The notes under the pieces: generated by a model
Told to the model about the DNA's origin: nothing
The model's database searches: none
The model's input: only the letters and a program-made list of their open reading frames with translations
In this document: piece by piece, positions 22,441 to 33,029 of the stretch
Numbering within the stretch: the first letter of the stretch is position 1
Layout: each line of letters starts with the position of its first letter
Made by a program: the position numbers and the translations under genes
Source of the DNA: Vombatus ursinus
Lineage: Eukaryota; Chordata; Mammalia; Diprotodontia; Vombatidae
Direction of reading: 5' to 3'
Assembly (NCBI RefSeq): GCF_900497805.2
Contig: NW_020947390.1
Coordinates: 1,808,756-1,872,755 of the forward strand
DNA: 64,000 nt

Positions 22441-22885
22441 ACGCTGACTCCTCCTTATTTTGTATTCATTTAGACTTAATCAGCTGGTTCCCTCTTACTT
22501 CAGTGATTCCAAGCTATTCTCCAAACTAATAATGATCTCAACATTTCCTCCTATATAGTCAAGCTTTTTTTTTTTTTTTAATTCTGAGGAGTCTTATATA
22601 TAACTGAGCTCTGCAGCTAGGACCATTTGGAGCTTTTCAATTTTACCTGGGACATTTATTTTTGTATTTTCTATTTTTGAGGACTCCAGCAAGCTGATAG
22701 AAATTTCTTTCACTATTTTTCTGCTGTCTCCAGACTTTTAGGACCTTTGTTTGGGCAGGAAAGTTTTCGACCTTTGTGAATTTGCAGTTGCTTGGACCAT
22801 TCTCTCCTTCTTTCTCTCTCCCTTTGCTATTAAAATAATAGAAAAAGGAGCAGTTCAATTAATTAATGCTTTGCTAAATTCTGAA
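22441..22885. other. Unassigned, T-run at 22566-22579
   Basis: No clear family. Short antiparallel frames here have no recognisable domain. Confidence 0.3.
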
Positions 22886-22889
22886 TGCA

Positions 22890-23020
22890 ACCCATACTCA
22901 AGAATCAGCACAGTGCACTGGATAAAAAACTGGTCTCAGAGACTGCATTCAAGTCCTGTATCCCTCACATTCTGGCTGTGTAAGCCTGGGCAAGTCATTT
23001 AGTCTTTCAATGCTATAGGC
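22890..23020 (+). mobile_element. SINE/MIR, diverged
   Basis: AGTGCACTGGATAAAAAACT at 22911, CATTCAAGTCCTGTATCCCT, GGCTGTGTAAGCCTGGGCAA at 22974. It abuts a better-preserved SINE. Confidence 0.6.
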
Positions 23021-23033
23021 TATATGCTCTAAG

Positions 23034-23290
23034 GGGCAGCTAGGTGATGCAGTAGATAAAGTGCCAGGCCTGAAGTCAGGAAGATCTGAGTTCAAATCTG
23101 GCCTCAGACACTTACTAGCTATGTGACCTTGGGCAACAGTTTCTGTTTGCTTCAATTTCCTCAACAGTAAAATGAGAATAGCAATACCTACCTCACAGAG
23201 TTGTTGTGAAGATCCAATGAGATATATGTAAAGAACTTAGCATACACACAGCAGGTGCTATATGAAAGCTTATTCCCTTCCCTTCACCCA
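23034..23290 (+). mobile_element. tRNA-derived SINE with AT-rich tail
   Basis: GGGCAGCTAGGTGATGCAGT at 23034, GAGTTCAAATCTGGCCTCAG at 23089, GTGACCTTGGGCAACAG, GTTGTTGTGAAGATCCAATG, then GCAGGTGCTATATGAAAG. A small deletion removed part of the CAAGTCACTTAA core. Confidence 0.85.
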
Positions 23291-23309
23291 CAGTTGGATG
23301 ATGATGATG

Positions 23310-23480
23310 ATGATAAATAAAAACACATTTACATAACCCTTTAAGGTTTACAAAGCACTTCTTCATGACACACTTAGGTTGTTGGCAATATCAGTATTAC
23401 TATCCACATTTTATAGATGAAGCAACTGAGACTCAGGTTAAGTGGCTTGCCCAGGATCAAACATCAAACAAAATGTCAAA
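23310..23480 (-). mobile_element. MIR-like SINE
   Basis: TTAAGGTTTACAAAGCACTT at 23342, TTTTATAGATGAAGCAACTG and AAGTGGCTTGCCCAGGATCA at 23440. Confidence 0.7.
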
Positions 23481-23847
23481 CCCAGGTTGCTCCTGTAATA
23501 CCACTTCAATCTATCCTCTGTCCACCTACAAATCCACAAGATTTGCCTCACCTATGCCATTCCATCATTCTCAAGGTACTCTCTTTAGCCCCCTAAAATT
23601 CCACAGGACTTGTCTTGCCCCCTTGTGGGCATCTCTCTTACCCCCCACCCCAGCCCTTCTGGAATAACTCCACCTAAGGTTAAGCCCCTACAAACAATAA
23701 TAACTTAACTGAACTTATTCCTCAATGATAAACATCATGTCTGCCCCATGCCAGTGATTCTGATTCCCCGATTACCACTGTTCAAATACCCCTCTTCATT
23801 CCCTGCTGACCTCTCCCATAACCTCATTCCTTCAATTCCCCACGCCA

Positions 23848-24081
23848 AATGTTGTTGTTATTCAGTCATGACCCTATTTGGATTTTCTTGACAGAGATAA
23901 TAGAGTGGTTTGCCATTCCCTTCTCCAGCTCATTTTATACATGAGGAAACCAAGGCAAACAGGGTGAAGTAATTGGCCCAGTTTTACATAGCTAGTGTCT
24001 CAAGCCAGATTTGAATTCAGGCAGATGAATCTTCCTGATTCCAGGTCTAGCACTCTATCTACTTTGTCACCTAGCTGCCCC
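23848..24081 (-). mobile_element. tRNA-derived SINE with RTE-type tail
   Basis: In reverse: GTTGTTGTTATTCAGTCATG (RTE-like end), TTGGATTTTCTTGACAGAGA, AACCAAGGCAAACAGGG, CCAGATTTGAATTCAGGCAG and TCACCTAGCTGCCCC at 24067. Nearly complete. Confidence 0.85.
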
Positions 24082-24162
24082 ACCCTAACCCCCCAATATG
24101 CCACTCTTATGCCACTCAACTATTCCAGTGTGCTCTCTGAAATGCCTGTTCCATAGGTAATT

Positions 24163-24790
24163 CAATTCAATTTTTCAATTCAATTTACATTTATTAAGTA
24201 CCTACTATGTATTGAGCACTGTGCTAAGCACAAGGGATTCAAAAAGAAACAAAACACAGTCCCTGCTCTCAAGGAGTTTGCAATCTACAATGGAAAGAAA
24301 CATATACAAAACAAGCTATATACAGGACAAATGGGAACTAATTAACACAGGGAAGGCATTGGAAGTAAGGGGGAGAGGGAGTTGGAGAAGGCAAATTTTT
24401 TAGTTGGCACTTAAAGGAAGCCAGGGAGATCGGTAATGAAGGAGGGAGAGCATTTCAGGAATGGAGGATAGCCAGAGAGAATGCTTGGAGCTCAGAAATA
24501 GAGTGTCTTGTTCATGGAACAGCCAGGAAACTAGTGTCACTGGATCAAAAATTATGTTTTAGAGTGTAAGGTGTAAGAAGACTGGAAAGGTATAAAGGGC
24601 CTTGAGTGACAAACAAAGCATTTAATATTTGTACCTGAACCAATAGGGAACATTATTGAGTTTATTGAGTTGGGGGTAAGGAGGTGGAAGGGAGGTTGGC
24701 ATGAACAGATTTGTGTTTTAGGAAAATAACTTTAGTGGTTAAATGGAGAATAGATTGGAGTAGGGAGAGTTGAGTTCATCTTCAACCTTT
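24163..24790 (+). repeat. Mammal-wide repeat, copy 3 (longest)
   Basis: TTTACATTTATTAAGTACCT at 24184, GAGCACTGTGCTAAGCACAA, CAGTCCCTGCTCTCAAGGAG, GAGGGAGAGCATTTCAGGAA, AAAGGGCCTTGAGTGACAAA and a distal TTGGCATGAACAGATTTGTG block near 24697. Best reference copy in the window for this family. No long frame and no inverted ends seen. Confidence 0.7.
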
Positions 24791-24950
24791 TCATTTTTTT
24801 TACTCTCTCCATCTTATCACTCTCACTGAGACCTGACTCTCTTCTAATGATGAATCTTCCCTGTTTGCACTTTCATTCATACCCTCAACTCACTGGTCAT
24901 GGTGGGTAAGTTGGAATATTCCTTCCTACCTATTACCACTCTTATTAACT
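24791..24950 (+). mobile_element. L2 LINE internal fragment
   Basis: TCTCACTGAGACCTGACTCT at 24823 corresponds to the SLTET-type stretch of L2 ORF2. Short and decayed. Confidence 0.45.
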
Positions 24951-24966
24951 TGACAAAAACCATGTG

Positions 24967-25085
24967 TAGTGAAGAGAGAAAAAGTCAAAATTCAAAATTT
25001 AGAAAATAAATCAAAGAGAAAAATTAAAAACTTATTCTGTGAAATGGAAAAAAATATCAACTGAAAAAAAAACCACTATATACTG
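24967..25085 (+). repeat. A-rich repeat unit, copy 1
   Basis: AGTCAAAATTCAAAATTTAG, TTATTCTGTGAAATGGAAAA and CTATATACTGAGAAT match 26586-26830 in the same order. The second copy carries an extra 0.1-kb GTTAAC-rich block. Class unknown. Confidence 0.55.
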
Positions 25086-25089
25086 AGAA

Positions 25090-25564
25090 TATGGAATCTA
25101 GGGCAACCTCTGTCCATAGGACCCATTGAGATAAGAAATATCAAATAGTAATTGTTTTTGTCCTAATTCAAAGCCAATTAGATTCTCCTTCAGCTCTGTT
25201 GATAAATCTTGTTATTGCTGAACACTTGCTCCTGTCTGACCTTGGCCACTTGCTCTGGTTTTACTTCTCCTCTCTACTAGCCTCCATTAAAAACTATTCA
25301 CACCTATCACCAAGTCAGAGAGTTTTTCCCGTTTACGCTGAGTGACGGCAAAGAGTATTTTAGCATATGCTTGTCATCATATTCCCCAACTGCCAAAGTG
25401 CCTCTCTTGTCTTTGCCACCATTCTTGTCTAGTAATTTTAGACTTTGAAGCCTTCTGACGACTGTTTGAGATCAATAATTGGTCCCTTTAAGATTTTCTA
25501 GCAGCTTAACCCTCTTTTTTTAAATTGGGTGTGTGGCAATTGGTACGTAGGAATATTCTTAACT
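25090..25564. other. No recognised feature
   Basis: Low-repeat flank of the young SINE. No gene signal recognised. Confidence 0.35.
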
Positions 25565-25739
25565 TAGGCCAATGATTTTTTTTTTTTGGTTAGGCAATGG
25601 GGTTAAGTGACTTGCCCAGGGTCACACAGCTAGTAAGTGTTACGTGTCTGAGGCCGGATCTGAACTCAGGTCCTCCTGAATCCAGGGCCAGCGCTCTATC
25701 CACTGCGCTACCTAGCTGCCCCTAGGCCAATGATTTTTT
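25565..25739 (-). mobile_element. Young tRNA-derived SINE with 17-bp TSD
   Basis: Body 25582-25722, a complete minus-strand SINE: T-run, GGCAATGGGGTTAAGTGACT, TGCCCAGGGTCACACAGCTA, GAACTCAGGTCCTCCTGAAT and TACCTAGCTGCCCC. Flanked by the perfect direct repeat TAGGCCAATGATTTTTT (25565-25581 and 25723-25739). CpGs remain (GCCGG, GCGC), so it is the freshest insertion here. L1-type mobilisation fits the poly(A) and TSD. Confidence 0.95.
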
Positions 25740-26585
25740 CTGAGGTTCAAGAGATCTGACCCCAATAGCATCTAGGGATACAGTACCTTTTTAAGCTTAA
25801 TCAAACATTATAGCTCATCCATTGGCAAACATTCTCTGCCTGTTGTCTTTTCAAACTAAGCAAACCCTTCTTTTTAGAAGAATTGGTCTCTTGAGACTAT
25901 CAGGAACTTTGAAATGATTATTCATTTTTGGAAAGTAATAGAACACAGGCTGAACATTGTCTTCCCTGTATTAGTGATTATTCCACATTCACCTCTATCT
26001 CTTCAAAATCTTAAAATGTTTTTGTTTCTATTACTAAAATTGAATCCACTGTATCCATTACTATGGCCCACATTTCTAAACTTTTCAACCTCCATTTTGT
26101 TCAAATTCTAGGTAAAATTGTACCTCATCAAGTCAAGAGTGCAAAAGCAAAAAAGCAATATAAAGCACCATGAGAAATGACCTACACATTGCAAGTCAAC
26201 AATTATATGAGAAGGCAGGCAGTAGCAACGAATCCAATGCCACGAGCAATTAAGCAGCAGTATGTGCAATAGCACACAACTTCAATCAGTGTTAATTAAG
26301 AGCAGTCAATACTACTTTAAGCAAGAACACACAGGCATCACAAAACACCATGTATTTGGAATCCTATGGGACATACTAGGTTAGTCAGAAGAGGGAATCT
26401 CAATAGGAAAGACAAACATGAAGTTCTAAGCTGGAATTATGAATTTCCAGTGAGGAAAAGAAAATTTCTAAAATATCATAAAGTGAAAATCAAAATGGAA
26501 AATTCAAATAATGAACATCAATAAAAATCAATAAAGGGAGAAAGTAGAGAGAGAATTCTAGTGGGAAAACACAATTAGAAAAAAA
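25740..26585. other. No recognised feature
   Basis: No repeat family recognised. The stretch 26200-26340 is rich in GCAA/GCAG steps without periodicity. Confidence 0.3.
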
Positions 26586-26830
26586 CAAGTGCAGTAAAGG
26601 AGAAAAAAAATCAAAATTCAGAAAATAATTCAAAGTGAAAATTTATTTTTGTTAACTAATTAACTAAATTAGTAATTTATTTGTTAACTAGTAGTTACTA
26701 AATTGTTAACTAAATTATTAATTAAATAGTTAACACTTCAATAGTTAATAAAAATTAAGTACCTCAGATTCATAAAATTTATTCTGTGGAAAGGAAAAAA
26801 AATCCACCTGAAAAAAATCTAGATACCGAG
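26586..26830 (+). repeat. A-rich repeat unit, copy 2, with GTTAAC block
   Basis: Shares TCAAAATTCAGAAAATAATT and TTTATTCTGTGGAAAGGAAA with 24967-25085. Between them lies 26660-26745, built of GTTAACTAA-like words: six TTAAC/GTTAAC steps and their complements, able to fold on themselves. Confidence 0.55.
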
Positions 26831-26831
26831 A

Positions 26832-27010
26832 ATCAATGGAAAGAGCACTAGATCAGGAATTCGGAGACCTTGGTTCAAATCCTGACCTTGCCATTTGCCA
26901 TTTAAGTAATATTGGGCAGGTCCCTTATCTTCTCTGCATTGCAGTTTCCTCAGCGATAAAATAAAAGGGGAGGATGGACTAGATGCTCTGAGATCTCTTT
27001 CATCTCTAAA
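26832..27010 (+). mobile_element. MIR
   Basis: GGAAAGAGCACTAGATCAGG at 26838, CTTGGTTCAAATCCTGACCT, GTTTCCTCAGCGATAAAAT, GATGGACTAGATGCTCTGAG and TTTCATCTCTAAAAATGTGA. Complete order. Confidence 0.85.
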
Positions 27011-28865
27011 AATGTGATCATATGAACCCACAGAAGAAGGAAGAGCAGAGGAGGCAGCTGACTGAGCTGCTTGGTATATGTACTTTCACAGCGCAGCCCA
27101 AGAGAAAGTTTGTGAGAAGGGAGTTGAGATAGGGAAAATGCAGATGGGCTGGATGAGAGCTTTGGTTTTGTTTAACATCCTGTTTCAGAGCTGTCTCAAA
27201 TGGCTTCCAGGAGACAGTACTTTACGATTCAACTAAAAGTATTTACTGAAGCATGTTTTTCTGTGCTGTTAATCGCTATTTCAGAAATAGGTGTGTATTC
27301 ATTCTTAAAATACCTTACGTTTAATCGCGGTTGTAATTTTTAACTTCACAATTCATTTGAAGTAAAAACAAGATGGATATTCAGGGAATTTTATAGATTC
27401 CTGTTTATCCACTAGACTCTTAATTTATTTTTGCCTATCCAGTTACTGGGGAAAATTAAACTTTCTGCTCAATCTGGCTTGCAGGGATAACTTTTCTAAA
27501 TAGGTTTTGCCTCGTGATGCTGAAAATGTAGTGTTGGTGTAACTTTTTAATCAAAACTTATTTCCAAAGTCACTTAAAGGCTCAGATTAACAAGTCTAGA
27601 TAATGGACCCATTTTCACATTAAATTATCTTGAAGACATCCAATGGAATGAAATGGGAGGAGGAATATTGACCCTTAAAATATCATTGGCTAAATGAAAA
27701 GACAATAGATAGGGAAACCTAGTGGGTCTATTTCAGCATTAATAAGGGATTCCTATCATGGGGTCTTCCAACTCAGTTGGGGTGGAGGAGGAAGGAAATC
27801 TATACCCATGGAGAGACACATGAATGGTTGGGAAGGGCCAAGAGACTTAAAATGATTTCAAGATTTCTGAAAAGGAGGAGTTTGGGGAGAGAACATAAAG
27901 GGTTGATGGTTTTAGTTTTGGTTTTAGTTTAGTTTGGGTTTGTTTTTGAAGATTTCTAAACCATCATTTTGGACAGCTTCAGAAATGCATTTAGTTGCAA
28001 ATGAAGGCATATGCTTTGCAAGTTCCTGTTCGTCAAGGTGATCATTGACATCTTCCTCTACTCAAATCAAATTAGCTCTGATTCTAAGGGAATTATTTCC
28101 CCTGGTTTTACATTCTGTTCATGAAATTGATGTATATTCAAGAGTCCAAGTCCTTCTAGCTTTAGGCTCTGCTACATGCACAGATCTTTAGACTCCTCCA
28201 GGCAACAGCTGTGGGGAATGCTAAGAGACAAGGGCCAAAAATTCCAGCCCTTGCTGATGACTTCTGGTTTCTTGAATTCAATTAGATCTGCTTCATTTTA
28301 ATCCTTAAATGAGTTTGATGGGAGGTGTACCATATTTAAGGGAGAGGAGGGGATAGTAGCCTTCAAGTAATTCACAGAGGGGAAAATGTCCTTATTTAGC
28401 AAGTCAAGGAATCAGTGAAAGGACCTCTAGTGCATCACCTCATTCATCCCCCTACATCAGAGCCAGATACATTTCATTATTCCTAAATCATGCCTGACAG
28501 ATTGATATTGAGTTTCCCTTGGAGCATGTCACTTTCACCCTGCTGGTGCGAAGGGTATGCAGTCTCTTGAATAGGGTCCCATAAAACAGAGGTAAAGAAA
28601 TATCCTATGATCATTGTCATAAGAGACGACTGACCTCCGAGAGGCTCAGTGTATGAATATCTAGGTTAGAGAACAAATTATTTGACAACTGTTTTAGTTT
28701 CACAGTATGCTAGATATTCTGCTGGGCAGGACACAGGAGAGAAAATGCTAGTTCAGTCTAACAAGTCAGGTAGCAACATTGATTGAGTTTCCGCAGTGTG
28801 CAAGCAGTATATTCTGAGAAGTCCCAGAATAGGCATAAACTCAGCTTCCTGGAGAGGCGAGACAA
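27011..28865. other. Long repeat-free stretch, candidate conserved non-coding DNA
   Basis: About 1.8 kb with no recognised repeat, unusual in this window. The part 27180-27620 is AT-rich, not simple, keeps several CpGs (TACGTTTAATCGCGG at 27315) and has no open frame of note. That is what many conserved non-coding elements look like. Conservation cannot be judged from one genome. Confidence 0.3.
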
Positions 28866-28869
28866 GTCT

Positions 28870-29105
28870 TTTTTTTTTTTTTTTTTTGGCTAGACCAATG
28901 ATTTTGTGGTATAAGGACTTCCCAATGAGGACATTCCCTCTTTCAATGCACCAGCAACATCTGCAACTTAAAGATTTAGTTGCCTAGGGCACTGAGAGTT
29001 TAAATGATTTGCTCAGAATCACTCAGCCAGAATGTATGGAACTTGAATCCAGATCACTCTGATCTCTAGGTAGATACTCTATTCACTCCATTATGATGCC
29101 TCTCA
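28870..29105 (-). mobile_element. tRNA-derived SINE, second marsupial subfamily
   Basis: T-run at 28868-28888, CCAATGATTTTGTGGTATAA, TTCCCAATGAGGACATTCCC at 28919, GATTTAGTTGCCTAGGGCAC, then CTCAGAATCACTCAGCCAGA and a decayed head. The same subfamily is at 29430-29600 and 30005-30190. Confidence 0.7.
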
Positions 29106-29257
29106 GACAAACAGATATAACAAATGAAAAAAGGGGTAAAAACACACCGAATTCACAGAATAGACTTCCATACACAATAATGTCTTTTGGGGATGATATA
29201 GTTAAGGACTGATTTTAATCAGTTTAAGGAATTCCTGGTATGAAAATCTCTCCACCA

Positions 29258-29425
29258 GTATATATAGAGATATAGACATAGATATATAGATATACACATA
29301 TATGTGTGTTTCTTTGTATATATGTGTATATGCATGTGTATGTATATATGTATGTGTGCATGTTATATAGACACACATATATGTATATATGTGTGTGTGT
29401 GCATATATATATGTGTGTGTGTATG
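29258..29425. repeat. AT/GT-rich low-complexity tract
   Basis: Alternating TATA, TATG and GTGT words over about 170 bp. Both overlapping frames are artefacts of it. Strongly self-complementary. Confidence 0.9.
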
Positions 29426-29429
29426 GACA

Positions 29430-29600
29430 ATTTATGTGAAACAGACATTTTTAGAGAATTGCCTGGGGCACTAAGGGTAAAGAAATTTGCTCAGGGTCAC
29501 ATACTTACTATGAGTCATAGACAGGACCCAAACCTTCCTAACTGCAAGGTCATGCTTCTATCCACTATGCCATGCTATTTCTCCTCTGCACATATAAAGT
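29430..29600 (-). mobile_element. tRNA-derived SINE, second subfamily
   Basis: GAGAATTGCCTGGGGCACTA at 29454, TTGCTCAGGGTCACATACTT and TCTATCCACTATGCCATGCT at 29558. Confidence 0.75.
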
Positions 29601-29765
29601 GGAAACAATTGTATTATCTCACAGATCTGATGTGAGAAAAGTGCTTAGTAAACCTTAACATGCCACACAGATATGAATTATCATGGTAATTTCATTATCA
29701 CTTTCAATGTACCCAGTCAATGGTACATCACTCCTATCACAGAGACAAGATATAGCTATGGTAGA
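29601..29765 (+). repeat. Repeat unit shared with 33030-33190, copy 1
   Basis: TCACAGATCTGATGTGAGAA, GTGCTTAGTAAACCTTAA, AATTTCATTATCACTTTCAA and GGTACATCACTCCTATCACA match 33030-33190 in order. The first part looks like a SINE tail. Confidence 0.55.
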
Positions 29766-29774
29766 GTCTTCTAC

Positions 29775-29850
29775 TGGATAAAATGAGATAATATAAGTAA
29801 AGCACTTTGTAAAACAAAAAGTACAATATAAATATCAGCTATTATTTCTG
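29775..29850 (+). repeat. SINE 3' tail
   Basis: ATAAAATGAGATAATATAAG, AAGCACTTTGTAAAACAAAA and a tail of ATATAAATATCAGCTATTAT. Confidence 0.6.
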
Positions 29851-30004
29851 ACTGAAAAAAATCATGAATCCTGTCAGTACACCAGACTCTGATACAGATA
29901 TTCTTCCTTCTAATTCATTAGAACTTCTTTTCTACAAACAATGGACACACACATTTGCAATTTTACACAGCCATTACAACTTTCAAGGTATAGATCTTTC
30001 AGTT

Positions 30005-30190
30005 AGCTGTCCTGGATAGAGAGCTGGCCTCCAATTATAAAGTCCCAGCTCTGACATATCCTGATTGTGTGAAACAGTACAAGTTCCCTTAATGCTTCAG
30101 TGCCACCATGCAACTCAGAAAATGATTAATTGCAAAGTAGCCATTGATCTGGATTGGTAGAAGGAGTTTTACTACTCAAATAATAGCATA
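30005..30190 (+). mobile_element. tRNA-derived SINE, second subfamily
   Basis: GCTGTCCTGGATAGAGAGCT at 30006, AAGTCCCAGCTCTGACATAT, TGATTGTGTGAAACAGTACA, and a distal TGATCTGGATTGGTAGAAGG matching the far end of 28870-29105 in reverse. Confidence 0.65.
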
Positions 30191-31060
30191 AGGCTATATC
30201 ATATGACCATAACCATACTAGGAATACCTTAACAGATAGGAAAACTAGTTCTTCTATGGAATTTTTTTCAGTATCCACTGCCTCTTTGTGATCAGATCAT
30301 TGTGTTATTGGTAGAAAGATCAAAGTAAGAAAAAAATTAGAACAAAGAATAAAGTGAGAAGGCACTTCAAAGAATTCTAGCAGTTACCTACCTTCCAACC
30401 TACCTATTTAAATAAGTTGTCAATTCTGAAAACTAGGTAAAAGTAAATACATTGATTCTGATTATCATTAATCTTTATAGTTACTCAGCTACTCAAATGA
30501 ATCTATGATCTAAATGACTTTGATGTTCCCTCCAATGTTGTAGCTAACAGCCCATCCATTCATCCATTCCTGCCCATCCTTTGTGAATCTTGTCCATCCT
30601 CCCATAAATTCACCATAGTGGGTTTGCCCAACATGCTAGAGGCCTCCTTCACTTTCTCCTGTGAGGATATTTTTAACCAATGTGAAACAGTAACCACAAC
30701 AAAGGAAAGTTTTAAAATACCAGAAACTTCCTCAATTGACAAACACTTGATCTCCTTATGAAGGAGACAGACCTGGCAGCCTAGCATGACATCAGTATAG
30801 AGTATAGGCTCATTTGTGAAACATTATGGAAGATTAAAGATATTAGGGAAGTGGGAAAGATATTCTTAACATCCCAAGTTTCAACTACATTTTCTCACAG
30901 AATCATTATTATACATGCTAATTAGATTTTATAGAACCATTAGGGATGGTTTTCTAAGACTATTCTGAATAGTTCTACTATATGTGTGTATGTAGATGAT
31001 TTATTTAACATACATAAATATATAATATATATTCTATATGATTAGAGATATCTCCCCAAA
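30191..31060. other. No recognised feature
   Basis: AT-rich, no family recognised. The minus frame at 30560-30787 has no domain I recognise. Confidence 0.35.
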
Positions 31061-31064
31061 ATGG

Positions 31065-31235
31065 ATGAACTGCCTCAGGAGGCAGCAGCTTCCCTCAGAG
31101 GTAAAAACTTCACCCTCACTGGAGGTCTTCAAGTCAAGGATGTATCACCATTTGTCATATGTTGTAGTGTGGACTCTTTGGCATGTGAATTGAACTAAAT
31201 GAGCACTGAGGACTCTTCCAACTCTAATTTTTTGT
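31065..31235 (+). mobile_element. CR1/L3-like LINE 3' end
   Basis: GAACTGCCTCAGGAGGCAGC at 31066, CACTGGAGGTCTTCAAGTCA, TTGAACTAAATGAGCACTGA and ACTCTTCCAACTCTAATTTT: the terminal 170 bp of the family. Confidence 0.7.
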
Positions 31236-31555
31236 CTTATTCTACCATACTTCATGGCCTGTCTGTCCTAAGAAAACATACATTATTCATATCACTACTT
31301 ATACAGAGACATGTATTCTGAGTTTTCATCAGTTTATTAATGAACTTGGGAAATAGAAGCTAGCCAATCATAAATCAAGCACTTTCTATTTAAGCAATTC
31401 CACAACGCAATACATGATTGATACCTGAATGTATGGTACAAACAATAAATATTTCAGAATCTCAAAAGAAAAACAAAAGAAAACAAATATTTTAGAAAAG
31501 ATTAAAGAATATCAACAGACAAGAGACTAAAAACCAATTGAAAATTAATTGCAGA
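31236..31555. other. No recognised feature
   Basis: AT-rich DNA before the L1 block. Nothing recognised. Confidence 0.35.
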
Positions 31556-31838
31556 AAAGATGGTGGAGTGAAACCAGAAAGTTGCCTGAGATCTCCCCAG
31601 TTTCTCTCAGAAACAACAATGATGAGCACAATGCTCTCAGAAAAACCTGGAAAGACTGTCATGGGTTGATGCAAAGTGAAATGTACTGTGCACAAAGTAA
31701 CAGCAATATTACAAGATGATCAGCTGTGAATGACTTAGTTATTCTCAGCAATACAATGATACAAGACAACTCTGAAAAATGCTATCCATCCCAGAGAAAG
31801 AAATTATGTATTATCATACAGATTGAAACATACTAGGC
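31556..31838 (+). mobile_element. Minimal L1: 5' UTR start joined to 3' end
   Basis: Begins AAAAGATGGTGGAGTGAAAC, the start of an L1 5' UTR, runs to CTCTCAGAAAAACCTGGAAA, then is in the L1 3' terminal region: GATGCAAAGTGAAATGTACT, GTAACAGCAATATTAC and ATGCTATCCATCCCAGAGAA. Everything between is missing, so the unit is only about 280 bp. It is followed at once by another L1 fragment. A recombined L1 RNA or a large deletion could make it. Confidence 0.65.
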
Positions 31839-32885
31839 ATAGACAAACATCTCACACTGCATACAAAAATAAGGTCAAAATGGGTAAATGATTTAGACAC
31901 AAAGAGGGATATCGTAAGCAAATTAGGAGAGTTTACCTATCAGATCTATGGAGAAGACAAGAATTTATGACCAAACAAGGGAGAGAAAACATTATGAAAT
32001 GCAAATTAAAACAACTCTGAGGTACCACCTCACACCTATCAGATTGGCTAATATGACAGGAAAGGAAAATTATAAATGTTGGAGGAGATGTGGGGAAAAT
32101 GGAACAGCATTGTTGGTTTTGTGAAGTGATCCAACCATTTTGGAGAGCAATTTGGAACTATGCCTAAAGGGCTATAAAACTGTGCATACCCTTTGATCCA
32201 GCAATACCACTACTAAGTCTGCATCCTCAAAGAGATCATAAGAAAGGTGGAAATGAACAAAAATATTTATATCAGCTCTTTTGTGGTGGCAAAGAATTGG
32301 AAATTGAAGGGATGCCCATCAATTGGGGAATGGCTGAACAAGTCGTGATATATGAATGTAATGGAATACTATTGTGCTATAAGAAATGATGAGCAGATGG
32401 ATTTCAGAAAAACTTGGAAAGACTTACATAAACTGATGCTGAGTGAAGTGAGCAGAACTAGGAGAACATTCTACACAGTAAAAGCAACATTGTGCAACGA
32501 TCAACTATGAAAGATAACTCTTCTCAGCAATACAGTGGTCTAAGACAATTCCAAAAGACTCATGATGGAAAATGCTATCCACATTCAGAGAAAGAAGTAT
32601 ACAGTCAGAATGCAGATTGAAGCATACTATTTTGGTTTTTTTTTCTTTCTCGTGGTTTTCCCCTTTTTTTCTTATTCTTCTTTCACAACATGACTAATGT
32701 GGAAATATGATTAATATGATTATATATGTATAACCTATATATATCAGATTGCTTGCTGTCTTGGGGAAGAGAGAGAAGATAGAGGAAGGAGAAAAATTTA
32801 GGACTCAAAATCTTATAAAAATGAATGTTGAAAACTAATTTACATGTAATTGGGAAAAATAAAATACTATTAACTGGAGGGGGAA
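31839..32885 (+). mobile_element. L1 3' end with internal deletion
   Basis: ORF2 remains from AAAATAAGGTCAAAATGGGT at 31866 through GACCAAACAAGGGAGAGAAA. At 31995 the sequence jumps at GAAATGCAAA to AACAACTCTGAGGTACCACC. Then come ATGTTGGAGGAGATGTGGGG, GAATGGCTGAACAAGTCGTG at 32327, AAGTGAGCAGAACTAGGAGA, and the 3' UTR (GACTAATGTGGAAATATGAT, then GATTGCTTGCTGTCTTGGGG), ending TAAAATACTATTAACTG. The GAAATGCAAA at the join is the kind of microhomology that explains the loss. The minus frame at 32683-33099 is a shadow of the 3' UTR. Confidence 0.85.
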
Positions 32886-33029
32886 AGAAAATTAATAGCC
32901 AGATCATAAGGAGAGTTATAGGTGAAATTGGAAGTAAAACATTAAATAGACAATACATGAACATACATTCCAGCATTTTCTGCCATGTCCCACTCTCAGT
33001 GGTGACAAAGAAGTCATAATACAATCTGT

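Noticed and set aside
29224-29635. Two frames with Tyr/Ile/Val-rich protein
   Set aside because: AT/GT low-complexity tract read on both strands.
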